In this document: positions 18,774 through 28,090 of the stretch, one piece after another
How positions within the stretch are numbered: the first letter of the stretch is position 1
Layout: each line of letters begins with the position of its first letter
Assembly (NCBI RefSeq): GCF_004016525.1
Contig: NZ_SACJ01000007.1
Location: forward strand, 62,001 to 126,000
Source of the DNA: Flavobacterium sufflavum
GTDB taxonomy: Bacteria; Bacteroidota; Bacteroidia; Flavobacteriales; Flavobacteriaceae
Length of the DNA stretch: 64,000 nucleotides
Reading direction: 5' to 3'
The notes under the pieces: model-generated
The model's input: only the letters and a program-made list of their open reading frames with translations
What the model was told of the DNA's origin: nothing
The model's database searches: none
Made by a program: the position numbers and the translations under genes

Positions 18774-19793
18774 TTATTCTCGATAGGGATTTATAGGAAC
18801 TATTGTACCGTCTTCATTGTAAGTAATTTTAGTCACTTTAATAGATCTCAAATGAGTTACTCCTTTAGAAAGGCTGGAATCATGATAAAATAAATACCAT
18901 TTTCCTTCCACTTGACAAATAGAGTGATGTGAGGTCCATCCAATTACGGGTTTAAGAATTATTCCTTGGTAAGTGAACGGTCCGTAAGGAGAATCACCGG
19001 TTGCATAACAAATAAAATGAGTATCACCGGTAGAGTAGGAGAAGTAATATTTTCCGTTGTATTTATGCACCCATGAAGCTTCAAAAAAGCGACGTTTATT
19101 ATCTCCAGCTAAAATTTCTTTTCCGTTTTCATCCAGAATTTTGATTTCTTTAGGTTCTTCGGCAAATTCCTTCATGTTATCTGTCAATAAGGCTACAATT
19201 GGTCCCAGAGCAGCTTCATTGGCTGAAGGTTCTTCGTTTTCTTCAGCATATTTGTTGTTTCTGTATTTTTGAAGTTGACCTCCCCAAATTCCGCCAAAGT
19301 ACATGTAATATTTACCATCTTCATCTTCAAAAACGGCTGGGTCAATAGTATAACTTCCTTTGATAGCTTCGGGTTCTGGAAGAAAGGGACCTATTGGCGA
19401 ATCACTGATGGCAACACCAATTTGGAAAATTCCATTGGCACGTTTGGCTGGGAAATACAGATAGTATTTTCCGTCTTTATGCGCGGCATCAGGAGCCCAC
19501 ATTTGTCTTTCGGCCCAAGGAACATCTTGTACGTGTAATGCCACTCCGTTATCTATAGCTTCTGAGGTAACGCTGTCCATTGATATGACATGATAATCTT
19601 CCATTCCAAAATGATCTCCATTATCATTGAAAGGAATTCCTGCATCTATATCATGTGATGGATAAATATAAATTTTATCATTAAATACATGAGCCGATGG
19701 ATCTGCGGTGTATATATTGGATACTAATGGCTGCGATATAGCTGTTTTTGCTAATTCTTGAAAGTCTATATGTTTTATAGTTTCTTCTGACAT
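18774..19793 (-). CDS. Cytoplasmic GH43 beta-xylosidase, GH43_1-like
   Basis: A 339-residue enzyme without a signal peptide, so cytoplasmic. Catalytic residues are visible: base Asp31 in YTADPSAHVF, modulator Asp151 in YTIDPAVF, acid Glu238 in FFEASWVHKYNGKYYF. The compact single-propeller length and the YPSHDIDAGI motif fit the GH43_1 xylosidase group. It is the last gene of the GH67-GH115-GH10-GPH operon, 30 nt after the symporter gene, which suggests it hydrolyses the xylo-oligosaccharides that the symporter imports. Confidence 0.92.
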   Translation of the reverse strand: MSEETIKHIDFQELAKTAISQPLVSNIYTADPSAHVFNDKIYIYPSHDIDAGIPFNDNGDHFGMEDYHVISMDSVTSEAIDNGVALHVQDVPWAERQMWAPDAAHKDGKYYLYFPAKRANGIFQIGVAISDSPIGPFLPEPEAIKGSYTIDPAVFEDEDGKYYMYFGGIWGGQLQKYRNNKYAEENEEPSANEAALGPIVALLTDNMKEFAEEPKEIKILDENGKEILAGDNKRRFFEASWVHKYNGKYYFSYSTGDTHFICYATGDSPYGPFTYQGIILKPVIGWTSHHSICQVEGKWYLFYHDSSLSKGVTHLRSIKVTKITYNEDGTIVPINPYRE

Positions 19794-19823
19794 TTTATTT
19801 AATTTTATTGTGATGTAAAATGA

Positions 19824-21257
19824 TTAAGCTCTTCTTCTTTTTAAATCTGATTCTATTTGGACTTCCATTTTTTTATTGATTTCATAGAAAAATAATAGCC
19901 CAACTCCTATCATAAAAGGGATTGCAGGGAAAATGCTTACTAATAATTTTATTCCGTTTATAGCTGTTGTTGATTGTTCTGCAGCGGTTGGGATATAGTT
20001 GAAATAACCCAATAATGAAGTGGTCAAGGCCCCACCAATACTTAATCCCGCTTTTAATCCAACCATCATTGCAGAGAAAATTATGGCAGTGGCACGGCGA
20101 TTGTTTTTCCATTCTGAATAATCGGCAACATCAGCAATCATAGCCCAAAGAATAGGTATGGTGATGCCGTAGAAAAAGCCATGAAAGATTTGGGAAATAA
20201 ACATCAAACTCACTGATTTTGGCGAAAAGAAATAGAAGGCAATAATGAATAGGGTAGAGATAAAAAGGAAAAATCCAAAAATGTCTCTTTTACCATATTT
20301 GTCGGCTAATCTTTTTGATAAAGTAATTCCAACGATCATAAAAATAATACCACCGGCATTAAACAATCCGAAACCGGCAGAAATAGGATCTTCCCCAAAT
20401 TGATTCAATCCAATGGAGTTTAAAACGTCCAAAATAGGTTGGATGACAATGGCCAATTCTTGTTTATCTACATAATTTTCAAAATAATAAACATAGGCTC
20501 CACCTTTCATCGCGAGAGTGATAAATACTAAAGTGGTTAGTGATAGCATAATTAACCATGGCTTATTTTTAACTAAATCAGCTAAATCTTCACGAACACT
20601 TGATTTTTGTTCCGGCTTTGGGATAATTCGCTCTTTGGTTGTTAAAAAGGTAATTAGAAGCATAATAGTACCAACAATGGCTAATACAGTCATGACTTTT
20701 TCGATACCAATTGCCTTATCTCCATTTCCAGCGCTTTTAATGATTCCGAGCATAAAAACCTGCACAAAAAATTGGGCAAACATTACTGCAACAAAACGGT
20801 AAGAAGAAAGACTGTTGCGTTCTCCCATATCACCGGTAATAACGCCACTCAATGCCGAATAGGGAAGATTATTACCAGCATAGAATAATAATAATAGGGT
20901 ATAAGTTATAACGGCATAAATCACTTTGCCTTTGTATGAAAAATCAGGAGTGGTAAAAGCCAATAAAGCAATGACTCCTAAAGGAACTGCAGTCCACAGA
21001 ATCCAAGGGCGAAATTTTCCCCATTTTGAGCTGGTTCTATCGGCTATAGCTCCAATAATCGGATTAAAAATGAAGGCTGCTACTAATCCAACACTTAACA
21101 TGATTATCGAAGAATCTGCCGGAGATAGGCCATATATATCAGTATAAAAGTAAGCAAGATAGGTCATCAAGGTTTGGAAAACCAAGTTGGCAGCAAGGTC
21201 TCCCAGGCTGTATCCAATTTTTTCTTTTATGGATAATTTTTGTGAAATAGATGTCAT
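19824..21257 (-). CDS. GPH-family sugar:cation symporter (MFS superfamily)
   Basis: A 477-residue inner-membrane transporter with about 12 membrane helices. It begins LSIKEKIGYSLGDLAANL, the classical start of glycoside-pentoside-hexuronide:cation symporters (XynB/XylP/MelB type). The loop motif after helix 2, AIADRTSSKWGKFRPWIL, contains the family's conserved Asp and Arg/Lys residues. It sits between a periplasmic xylanase and a cytoplasmic GH43, so it probably brings in short xylo-oligosaccharides. Aldouronic acids or xylose remain possible. Confidence 0.92.
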   Translation of the reverse strand: MTSISQKLSIKEKIGYSLGDLAANLVFQTLMTYLAYFYTDIYGLSPADSSIIMLSVGLVAAFIFNPIIGAIADRTSSKWGKFRPWILWTAVPLGVIALLAFTTPDFSYKGKVIYAVITYTLLLLFYAGNNLPYSALSGVITGDMGERNSLSSYRFVAVMFAQFFVQVFMLGIIKSAGNGDKAIGIEKVMTVLAIVGTIMLLITFLTTKERIIPKPEQKSSVREDLADLVKNKPWLIMLSLTTLVFITLAMKGGAYVYYFENYVDKQELAIVIQPILDVLNSIGLNQFGEDPISAGFGLFNAGGIIFMIVGITLSKRLADKYGKRDIFGFFLFISTLFIIAFYFFSPKSVSLMFISQIFHGFFYGITIPILWAMIADVADYSEWKNNRRATAIIFSAMMVGLKAGLSIGGALTTSLLGYFNYIPTAAEQSTTAINGIKLLVSIFPAIPFMIGVGLLFFYEINKKMEVQIESDLKRRRA

Positions 21258-21283
21258 TTAATTTTTTGTTTTAGTAGGTGGAT

Positions 21284-22408
21284 TTAATTTTTTGCTTTCA
21301 AAGAGATAACACTTTCATAGGCTTTCTTTGGTTGTAAATTGGAATCGAATAATAAAGGATAATCAGTTCTTCCTTTAATAGGGAAATCGTTTAACCAAGA
21401 TTGTGTATCATTAACACCCCAAAATGTTACTCTACTTATTTTATCTTTGTGTTTTAAAAATAATTTAAAGATATCGTTATAACGTTGAGCGAGTTTAACT
21501 TGCATAGAATCCGGTAAAGTTTTAGGATATGGATTCATCTTTTCATTATTTGCAAATCTTTGGCTTATTTCAGCACCTTGTAATCCATAAGGACTTGGAA
21601 GTACAGAAATATCTAATTCTGAAAAAGCTACTTTTACTCCAAGGGCAGAAAAATCCAGAATGGTTTTTTCTATTTCTTCAAGAGTTGGTGTATCTAAATG
21701 CCAATGCCCTTGTTCTCCAACTCCGTCAATTTTAGCTCCGTTTTTTTGAAGATTTTTTACAAGTTCAACAGCTCCTTTTCTTTTTTTAGCATTGCATAGG
21801 TTGTAATCATTATAGTATAAATCGACTTTTGAATCAATTTTTGCGGCTGTTTTAAAAGCCAGCGTTAGAAAGTCTTTTCCGTAAGTATTTAAAAAGACTG
21901 ATTTTCTTAAAGTTCCATCCTCATTAAGGGCTTCATTAACAACATCCCAGGAATCAATTTTTCCTTGATATTTTTTTACTACAGTAGTAATATGATTAGT
22001 TAGCATTTTAGCCATACTCACACTATCTTTTATTTTTGACATCCAAGGTGCCAATTGGCTATGCCATACTAAAGTGTGTCCGTGAATGAACATATTGTGT
22101 TTCTGTCCAAAAGCCACATATTTATCACTCAAATTGAAATCAAACTTATTTTCTTCAGGTTGAAGAAACATTGATTTCATGATGTTTTCGGGAGTGATAG
22201 CATTGAATTCTTTCGAAATAAGTTGGGTTACTTTTGCATTTTTTTCTTCAATTTGATTAACATCTAATGCCGTTCCTATGTAAAAGTCACCGTTGTAGGC
22301 ACTTTTAAGGGAATTTTTTGCTGTAGATTGTGAATTGATTTTATTATTGCAACTACTTAATACAAGTACTGCCGAGAACAAGAATAAAAAGGATTTGGTT
22401 GGTTTCAT
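21284..22408 (-). CDS. GH10 endo-1,4-beta-xylanase, compact
   Basis: A 374-residue lipoprotein with lipobox LSSC (Cys20). The residues after Cys are NNK rather than acidic, which suggests the periplasmic side. It is a complete uninterrupted GH10 barrel: FIHGHTLVWHSQLAPWM, acid/base Glu159 in DVVNEALNEDG, nucleophile Glu264 in FSELDIS, and RVTFWGVNDTQSWL. It is likely to cut imported xylo-oligosaccharides before uptake, in contrast to the large CBM-bearing GH10 of the xus operon. Confidence 0.94.
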   Translation of the reverse strand: MKPTKSFLFLFSAVLVLSSCNNKINSQSTAKNSLKSAYNGDFYIGTALDVNQIEEKNAKVTQLISKEFNAITPENIMKSMFLQPEENKFDFNLSDKYVAFGQKHNMFIHGHTLVWHSQLAPWMSKIKDSVSMAKMLTNHITTVVKKYQGKIDSWDVVNEALNEDGTLRKSVFLNTYGKDFLTLAFKTAAKIDSKVDLYYNDYNLCNAKKRKGAVELVKNLQKNGAKIDGVGEQGHWHLDTPTLEEIEKTILDFSALGVKVAFSELDISVLPSPYGLQGAEISQRFANNEKMNPYPKTLPDSMQVKLAQRYNDIFKLFLKHKDKISRVTFWGVNDTQSWLNDFPIKGRTDYPLLFDSNLQPKKAYESVISLKAKN

Positions 22409-22433
22409 ATTTTTTGATTTTATATTTTTTTGA

Positions 22434-25328
22434 TTAATTTTTTATGTTGGAACTCTCAGAAGGACCGAGTAGGGTTGGTTTTAATTCGCTTTTTTCTGTT
22501 TCGATAATAATTTTTTGAAGTACTAAACCTTCATCAATTCGATAATAATTCAAAGTATGATTTCCTGCTTTATCGATTTTAAATTCAGTTGTTATAACTT
22601 TGATATTATCCGTAACATTTTTGTCCCAATTCTTTGTCACCTTCCCATTATAATCAAAAATAACAGGGTCTGATGCATAGTTTACTTTGGTTGGACTTTC
22701 GTTATCGAATGATAATCCATAATGCATGCCTTCTCTCGTAGAGTAATTAATTGTAGGGGAAAAATGCATCTGAACTTTTATTGTTCCTGTGTTCTTGAAA
22801 TGGACATTGTAAGATAGTTTGGGAGAGTTTTCATTTAATTCTACTCTTCCTTTTTTGATAGGCGATGAAATTACTGCTCCATCGGTTTTTCCTAAATTAT
22901 CAACTACTTTCCATTTAAAAGAGTCAGGTTCATATTTATTGGAAAAATTTACGGCTTTGATGGCTATATATCCATTGTTTTCAACAAAACCTTTAGCGTT
23001 GTCTGTTTTTGTATTGTTTATTTTGATATTGATTGGAATTTCTTTTCCAGCTCCTGATATCATTACAGCAGTTGTTTGGCTGCCTTGAGGTGCTTTTTTC
23101 CAATCTATTGTTACCAAAATTCTTTCCTGTTTGTCAATGCTTTCTTTGGTTTTAGAAAATTTTATCCAATTTGATTTTGATGTAATTTTAAAATCAAAAG
23201 GGATAGTTCCTCGGTTAAAAACATCAATATAAGAAGTATTGTTTTCAGAAGAATTAAAGCTTGGTAAAGTAGCTTGTTCGTTAGCTTCTGGCCACCATTT
23301 TGTTGATCCTTCAATTGCAACGCCTAATTCAGCTTTAGCAGGAACTTCAATAGTTTTAGTGTTAGTAATAATATTTGTTTTTGGATCTTGCCAATTTTTA
23401 TATCCAATATGCGTTTGGGACATCATATGATTCCATTTTCCATTCGCCATTGTTTTATGATAATATGTCGAAAATTCAGCATCCTTATCGAATAATATTT
23501 TTACTTTCTCAGCATATTCATTGGTTGCAGCCCTTCCTTGACTGGCAAATAAATTATTTTTTGCTGTAGTAACATACAATTCATTTAAATTGGCGCTGGC
23601 CAAAACAGGATATAAAATCAATTGATAAAAAGCATCTTTATATTCCGCTTTAAGCTGTGCATTGATTTCCTGGGCTTTTTGAGCCAATTTATTGTAGTCT
23701 GAAACTACGTTTTCAGCTTCGTTGTAATTAATTAAACTATAACTGGAAGGATCTAAAAGTTCCGGTTTTCTATTCGCATTGTATTTAGAATACATTTTTA
23801 ATAGAGTAGCAATTTCTTCGGTATTTTGTCCTCCAAAATTAGCTGCAGCCCATTGGTAATAATAATCATTAAGATTACTTTCATTCCAATATTCCGGATT
23901 CCAGGCATAATCCAGGAAGAATTCTATAGGGAATTCCATTGGTTTAATATCACCCACATTTACAATCCATACTTTATCGACACCATGTTCATAGGCCAAA
24001 TGCATTTGTTCCCAGGTACGTTCTATTTGGTTAGAGTTAATCCATTTGTAACTTCTTGGACCTCCCACATAATCAAAATGATAGTAAATGCCATAACCTC
24101 CTTTTCTAGGTTTTGCATCCAACGCAGGTAATTTTCTTAAGTTTCCCCAGTTGTCATCACATAGCAATAAAGTAACATCATCAGGAACTTTCATTCCTTT
24201 ATCATAATATTCCTGAACTTCTTTGTACAAAGCCCAAATTTGAGGAGTTTCTTCCGCTGGTTTTTTAGTGACAGCGGTTATAATTTCACGTTGTGTTTTA
24301 ACAATATTTTCTAATAAATCAATAGCTGTTCCTTCAGTCATTGGTTCGTCACCATCGCCCCGCATACCTATAGTTACCAAGGTTTCCTTATTTCCCATTC
24401 GCTCGATTCCAGCTGTCCAGAATTTCTTTAAACCTTCAGGGTTTTTATTAAAATCCCATTCTCCATTAACAGACTTATTCCATTCTCCATGCGCTTTTGC
24501 TAAAGGTTCATGATGAGAAGTTCCCATAACAATTCCATATTCGTCAGCCAGAATTCCGTTTTGAGGATCATCTGCATAAAACTTTTCGCTCCACATGGCT
24601 GGCCATAAATAATTGCCTTTCATTCTAAGGATTAACTCAAAAACTTTATCATAGAATTTAGCATTAAATTTTCCATAATTTTCGCGAACCCAACCCGTAA
24701 GGGCAGGGGCTTCATCATTGATAAAAATGCCTCGGTATTTCACCTTTGGTTCTCCCAAAGTATGAATGCCTGGAAGAACATGCAACTCTGATTGTTTTTT
24801 TGAAGGAACATCAGCCCAAAATCCCCAAGGAGAAACGCCAATTTGATTTGAAAGATCATAAATTCCATAAATAGTTCCTCTTTTATCTGAACCAGCAATA
24901 ACTAATGCTTTTTGCACTCCTGCAATAGGATTTTTGACAATTTGGGTTGTGAATTTTTCCCATTTTCCTTGCAGTTGACTGGCATCAATTTTCCCTTCTC
25001 TGGCTAGTTGATCAATAATAGGACTTTTACCTAAAGTACCAATAATTACAAGGTAGTTTTCACTAGCAATTTTATTTATAATATTTGGTGAAATAGTTGT
25101 CACCAAACGAATGTCATTTTGAAGATGATTCACCACACGCAAAACTCCCGAAAAATCCACATCACTTACCAATAGAGAAGCTACTTTTCCATTGCAAGCC
25201 AAAGGAAAACTTTCTTTAGAAGCTTTATTGGTTACATATTTATTTGGATTTATGGCATAGCCAATGTCCATTATTGAAATCAATAATAATAGCGTTAAAA
25301 ATGTATTTTTTCGGATTGAAAGTTTCAT
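22434..25328 (-). CDS. GH115 xylan alpha-1,2-glucuronidase
   Basis: A 964-residue secreted enzyme with a signal peptide to about residue 25. Family GH115 features are an N-terminal alpha/beta domain (VIAGSDKRGTIYGIYDLSNQ), then the TIM-barrel with GVSPWGFWADVP, YRGIFINDEAPALTGW, MKGNYLWPAMW, GTSHHEPL and MRGDGDEPM, helical regions, and a C-terminal beta-sandwich from about residue 790. GH115 enzymes remove (4-O-methyl-)glucuronic acid from internal as well as terminal xylose units. It precedes the GH10 by 25 nt and follows the GH67 by 88 nt, giving complementary debranching activities. Confidence 0.94.
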   Translation of the reverse strand: MKLSIRKNTFLTLLLLISIMDIGYAINPNKYVTNKASKESFPLACNGKVASLLVSDVDFSGVLRVVNHLQNDIRLVTTISPNIINKIASENYLVIIGTLGKSPIIDQLAREGKIDASQLQGKWEKFTTQIVKNPIAGVQKALVIAGSDKRGTIYGIYDLSNQIGVSPWGFWADVPSKKQSELHVLPGIHTLGEPKVKYRGIFINDEAPALTGWVRENYGKFNAKFYDKVFELILRMKGNYLWPAMWSEKFYADDPQNGILADEYGIVMGTSHHEPLAKAHGEWNKSVNGEWDFNKNPEGLKKFWTAGIERMGNKETLVTIGMRGDGDEPMTEGTAIDLLENIVKTQREIITAVTKKPAEETPQIWALYKEVQEYYDKGMKVPDDVTLLLCDDNWGNLRKLPALDAKPRKGGYGIYYHFDYVGGPRSYKWINSNQIERTWEQMHLAYEHGVDKVWIVNVGDIKPMEFPIEFFLDYAWNPEYWNESNLNDYYYQWAAANFGGQNTEEIATLLKMYSKYNANRKPELLDPSSYSLINYNEAENVVSDYNKLAQKAQEINAQLKAEYKDAFYQLILYPVLASANLNELYVTTAKNNLFASQGRAATNEYAEKVKILFDKDAEFSTYYHKTMANGKWNHMMSQTHIGYKNWQDPKTNIITNTKTIEVPAKAELGVAIEGSTKWWPEANEQATLPSFNSSENNTSYIDVFNRGTIPFDFKITSKSNWIKFSKTKESIDKQERILVTIDWKKAPQGSQTTAVMISGAGKEIPINIKINNTKTDNAKGFVENNGYIAIKAVNFSNKYEPDSFKWKVVDNLGKTDGAVISSPIKKGRVELNENSPKLSYNVHFKNTGTIKVQMHFSPTINYSTREGMHYGLSFDNESPTKVNYASDPVIFDYNGKVTKNWDKNVTDNIKVITTEFKIDKAGNHTLNYYRIDEGLVLQKIIIETEKSELKPTLLGPSESSNIKN

Positions 25329-25416
25329 TATTATTAATTCTTTTTTTCTTTCGATGACAAAGATTTGGATTCTATTATTAATATTTTTTTGCTGTTTTAG
25401 GGTTTAAATTTGTATG

Positions 25417-27582
25417 TTAAATTCCCGGTGCAAACGGAAATTTTAAGGATTTAAAAAAGTTCAATGTTTGTATTGGTTTTTCAACTTCTTTTGGTAATTC
25501 TTTACCAGAGTATTGTTGAAAATACAATAGACAGGCATCACGCCACCATTTTGCTTCTTTATACTGTATGTTGAGTAGCATCTGAACTTCTTTAAATCTC
25601 GCTTCATCTACATAATTTTCCATTTTGTTCCAAGTTGAATTCATTGACGCCACTTGATTTACACCTTCCTGGTATTTCAATGCTAAAGAATTCCAAAGGG
25701 TTTTTCCATTTTTCAATTTGTAATCCCAAGGTAGGTGATGAAACCATAACAAATCTTTTTCCGGGCACGTGGTTGCATCATCAAATATGTTTGCTACTTC
25801 AGGAGCGTACTGTGCGGTTGCATTGCTTCCAGTTTTAGATCGGTCAAATCCTATTCCTTTGGTATCAGCTTTATGATAATAAGTTGGATTCCATTCAGGT
25901 CTGGATAAATTGCTTACCCAAGGTCCTGGACCATAATGATGACCGGTATCCATAATATGGTGTAAGCCCAAAGGAGTCATGTAATTAACTACTGCTTCTC
26001 TCGATTCCAGCATCATTTCTTTTACAGCTTTGATAAATTTTTTTTCGTTAGAAAAAGTCATTCGCAACCAGTCTTCAGCGATAGTTTCCGAATCCTGATA
26101 CGGATTCCAGGCCAGTCGGCCAAATCCATACCAGTTGGCTTGTGCAAAAGGGTGCCCTGTCCAGTTAATATCATTTCCAATGTTAGCCACTCCGGCTATT
26201 CCGGTAATTTTATGATTGTCTAATGTTCCGTCAATTATTTTGGCAACAGTAGAACCTTTGCCTTTACTGTACGTATCAGATTCTAAAACTTCCTGATATA
26301 ATTTAGGCAGATAAACTAAGTGAGAGCTAAAACCTAAATATTCCTGAGTTATTTGGAATTCCATCATCAACGGAGTTTTGGGCATGGCGCCAAATATCGG
26401 ATGAAAAGGTTCTCTAGGTTGAAAATCAATCGCTCCATTTTTTACCTGAACAATTACGTTATCTCTGAATTGTCCATCATAGGGAACAAATTCGCTGTAA
26501 GCCTGTTTTGCCCTGTCATTAACATCGTGCTCAGAATAAACAAAGGCTCTCCACATCACAATTCCTCCAAAAGGAGCAACAGCATCGGCAAGCATATTGG
26601 CACCATCAACATGGTTTCGACCATAATTTTGTGGTCCTGGTTGTCCTTCTGAATTTGCTTTTACCAGGAATCCACCGAAATCGGGAATCCTTTGGTAAAT
26701 TTCTTTTGCTTTTTCTTTCCACCAATTTTTGACATCTGTATTGAAAGGATCAGCTGTTTTCAATCCCCCAATTTCTATTGGTGCCGAAAAACGAGCCGTT
26801 AAATATACTTTTATTCCATAAGGTTTGAACGTTTTGGCTAAAGCCTCTACTTTTTCCAAATATTGAGGTGTTAATATCAAAGCATTGGCATTTACATTAT
26901 TAATAACTGTACCATTTATACCAATAGAAGTATTGGCACGGGCATAATCTACATAACGTTGGTCAATAAAATCAGGTAATTTATGCCAATTCCAAAGTGA
27001 AAAACCTGCATAGCCTCGTTCTACTGTTCTGTCTAAATTATCCCAATGATTTAGTATTCGGATGTTTATTCGTGGAGAATCAGTAATTGCTAGATTTTCA
27101 ATAGATTGATTGGTCTGGAGTAATTTTAAAAAATTATAAACACCATATAAAACTCCTATATCTGTTTTTCCAGTAATTAGGATGTGTTTTTTGTTTTTTA
27201 ATTGAATGGTTTTGATAATATATCCTTCTTCATTAATTAAGTCAAATTCGTTTTTTATGTTTTTAAGGATATTTTCATCAAGTAATAATTTATTACCTAA
27301 AATCAGCATATTCTCCTTATCAGTATTTTGTTGAAGAGCGATTGTACTATCTAATAAACCAGAAAGTCCCAATTGTATTTCTTTTGTTGCAACTTGAATA
27401 GTTTCGGAATTTCCTAAGGCAACAATTCCATTAATTTTTGACTGATAGTTTGACGCTATTTTAGTGTGTTGAACTTTTTTATACTGAAGCCACAATTTAT
27501 AATCCTCTTGTGCAGACATATTAAATGGAGCTATCAAAAAAGATAGTTGCAATAGGATATATAGAAATAGAGGGTGGTTCAT
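25417..27582 (-). CDS. GH67 alpha-glucuronidase
   Basis: A 721-residue secreted enzyme with a signal peptide to about residue 24. It has the GH67N domain (about 30-160), then the barrel starting RILNHWDNLDRTVERGYAG. The probable general acid is Glu312 in LVKANSEGQPGPQ. The acidic residues of AIDFQPREPFHP match the region of the catalytic Asp/Glu pair in characterised GH67 enzymes. The C-terminal helical domain is complete. GH67 releases methylglucuronic acid only from the non-reducing-end xylose of short oligosaccharides, so it acts after the GH10. It is the first gene of its operon, 97 nt downstream of an operator. Confidence 0.95.
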   Translation of the reverse strand: MNHPLFLYILLQLSFLIAPFNMSAQEDYKLWLQYKKVQHTKIASNYQSKINGIVALGNSETIQVATKEIQLGLSGLLDSTIALQQNTDKENMLILGNKLLLDENILKNIKNEFDLINEEGYIIKTIQLKNKKHILITGKTDIGVLYGVYNFLKLLQTNQSIENLAITDSPRINIRILNHWDNLDRTVERGYAGFSLWNWHKLPDFIDQRYVDYARANTSIGINGTVINNVNANALILTPQYLEKVEALAKTFKPYGIKVYLTARFSAPIEIGGLKTADPFNTDVKNWWKEKAKEIYQRIPDFGGFLVKANSEGQPGPQNYGRNHVDGANMLADAVAPFGGIVMWRAFVYSEHDVNDRAKQAYSEFVPYDGQFRDNVIVQVKNGAIDFQPREPFHPIFGAMPKTPLMMEFQITQEYLGFSSHLVYLPKLYQEVLESDTYSKGKGSTVAKIIDGTLDNHKITGIAGVANIGNDINWTGHPFAQANWYGFGRLAWNPYQDSETIAEDWLRMTFSNEKKFIKAVKEMMLESREAVVNYMTPLGLHHIMDTGHHYGPGPWVSNLSRPEWNPTYYHKADTKGIGFDRSKTGSNATAQYAPEVANIFDDATTCPEKDLLWFHHLPWDYKLKNGKTLWNSLALKYQEGVNQVASMNSTWNKMENYVDEARFKEVQMLLNIQYKEAKWWRDACLLYFQQYSGKELPKEVEKPIQTLNFFKSLKFPFAPGI

Positions 27583-28090
27583 GGGTATTAATTTTTGGCT
27601 GTCCAGAATTTTTTATTAAACTCTTCTTTAAAAATGTTTAGATATAGATTTTTGTATGTATGTTTTTCAGTAAAGTTTGCAATCGGTTGCGTAAAAGTAA
27701 AACATTGTATCATATAAAAAAAAAAATCTTGTATTTTTTTTTATATTCGTCAAAAAAATTTGTAAAACCTAAGATATGTCTATAAATAGGAGCAGTTTTT
27801 TAAAAATATCAGATGCTTATTAATAGCATTTGTTGTTCTGCCTGCCAGAGTGAGATGTTTTCTTTTTATTAAAATCGCTTTATAATTAATTCAAAGAATT
27901 TTGAGGTGAATCTTTAATTAATTTTAGAAGAAAAGTACAGTAAATGAAGGATGTTTGTACCTCAAATAAAAGATATTAGATTATATCTTAATTATTTAAA
28001 AATAGGTCATAAATTACATCAATGTTTTTTTTGAGGTAAAAAATACCTTAGGTGATTTACACTCAACGTGGTTTTTAGGGGTAATTGTTT
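27583..28090. other. Gene-free region between the regulator and GH67 genes
   Basis: No coding potential is seen in 508 nt. It contains the operator at 27679-27690, long A/T tracts around 27720-27750 and a short AGGTA/TACCT inverted repeat near 28034. No clear terminator of the regulator gene was found. Confidence 0.6.
27679..27690. promoter_or_regulatory. LacI-type operator upstream of the alpha-glucuronidase operon
   Basis: GCAATCGGTTGC, identical to the copy at 1941-1952. On the minus strand a TACTTTTA sequence (27692-27699), a 7/8 match to the -7 element, lies immediately upstream, so the repressor would sit on the start site. The -33 element is not obvious. Confidence 0.7.
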
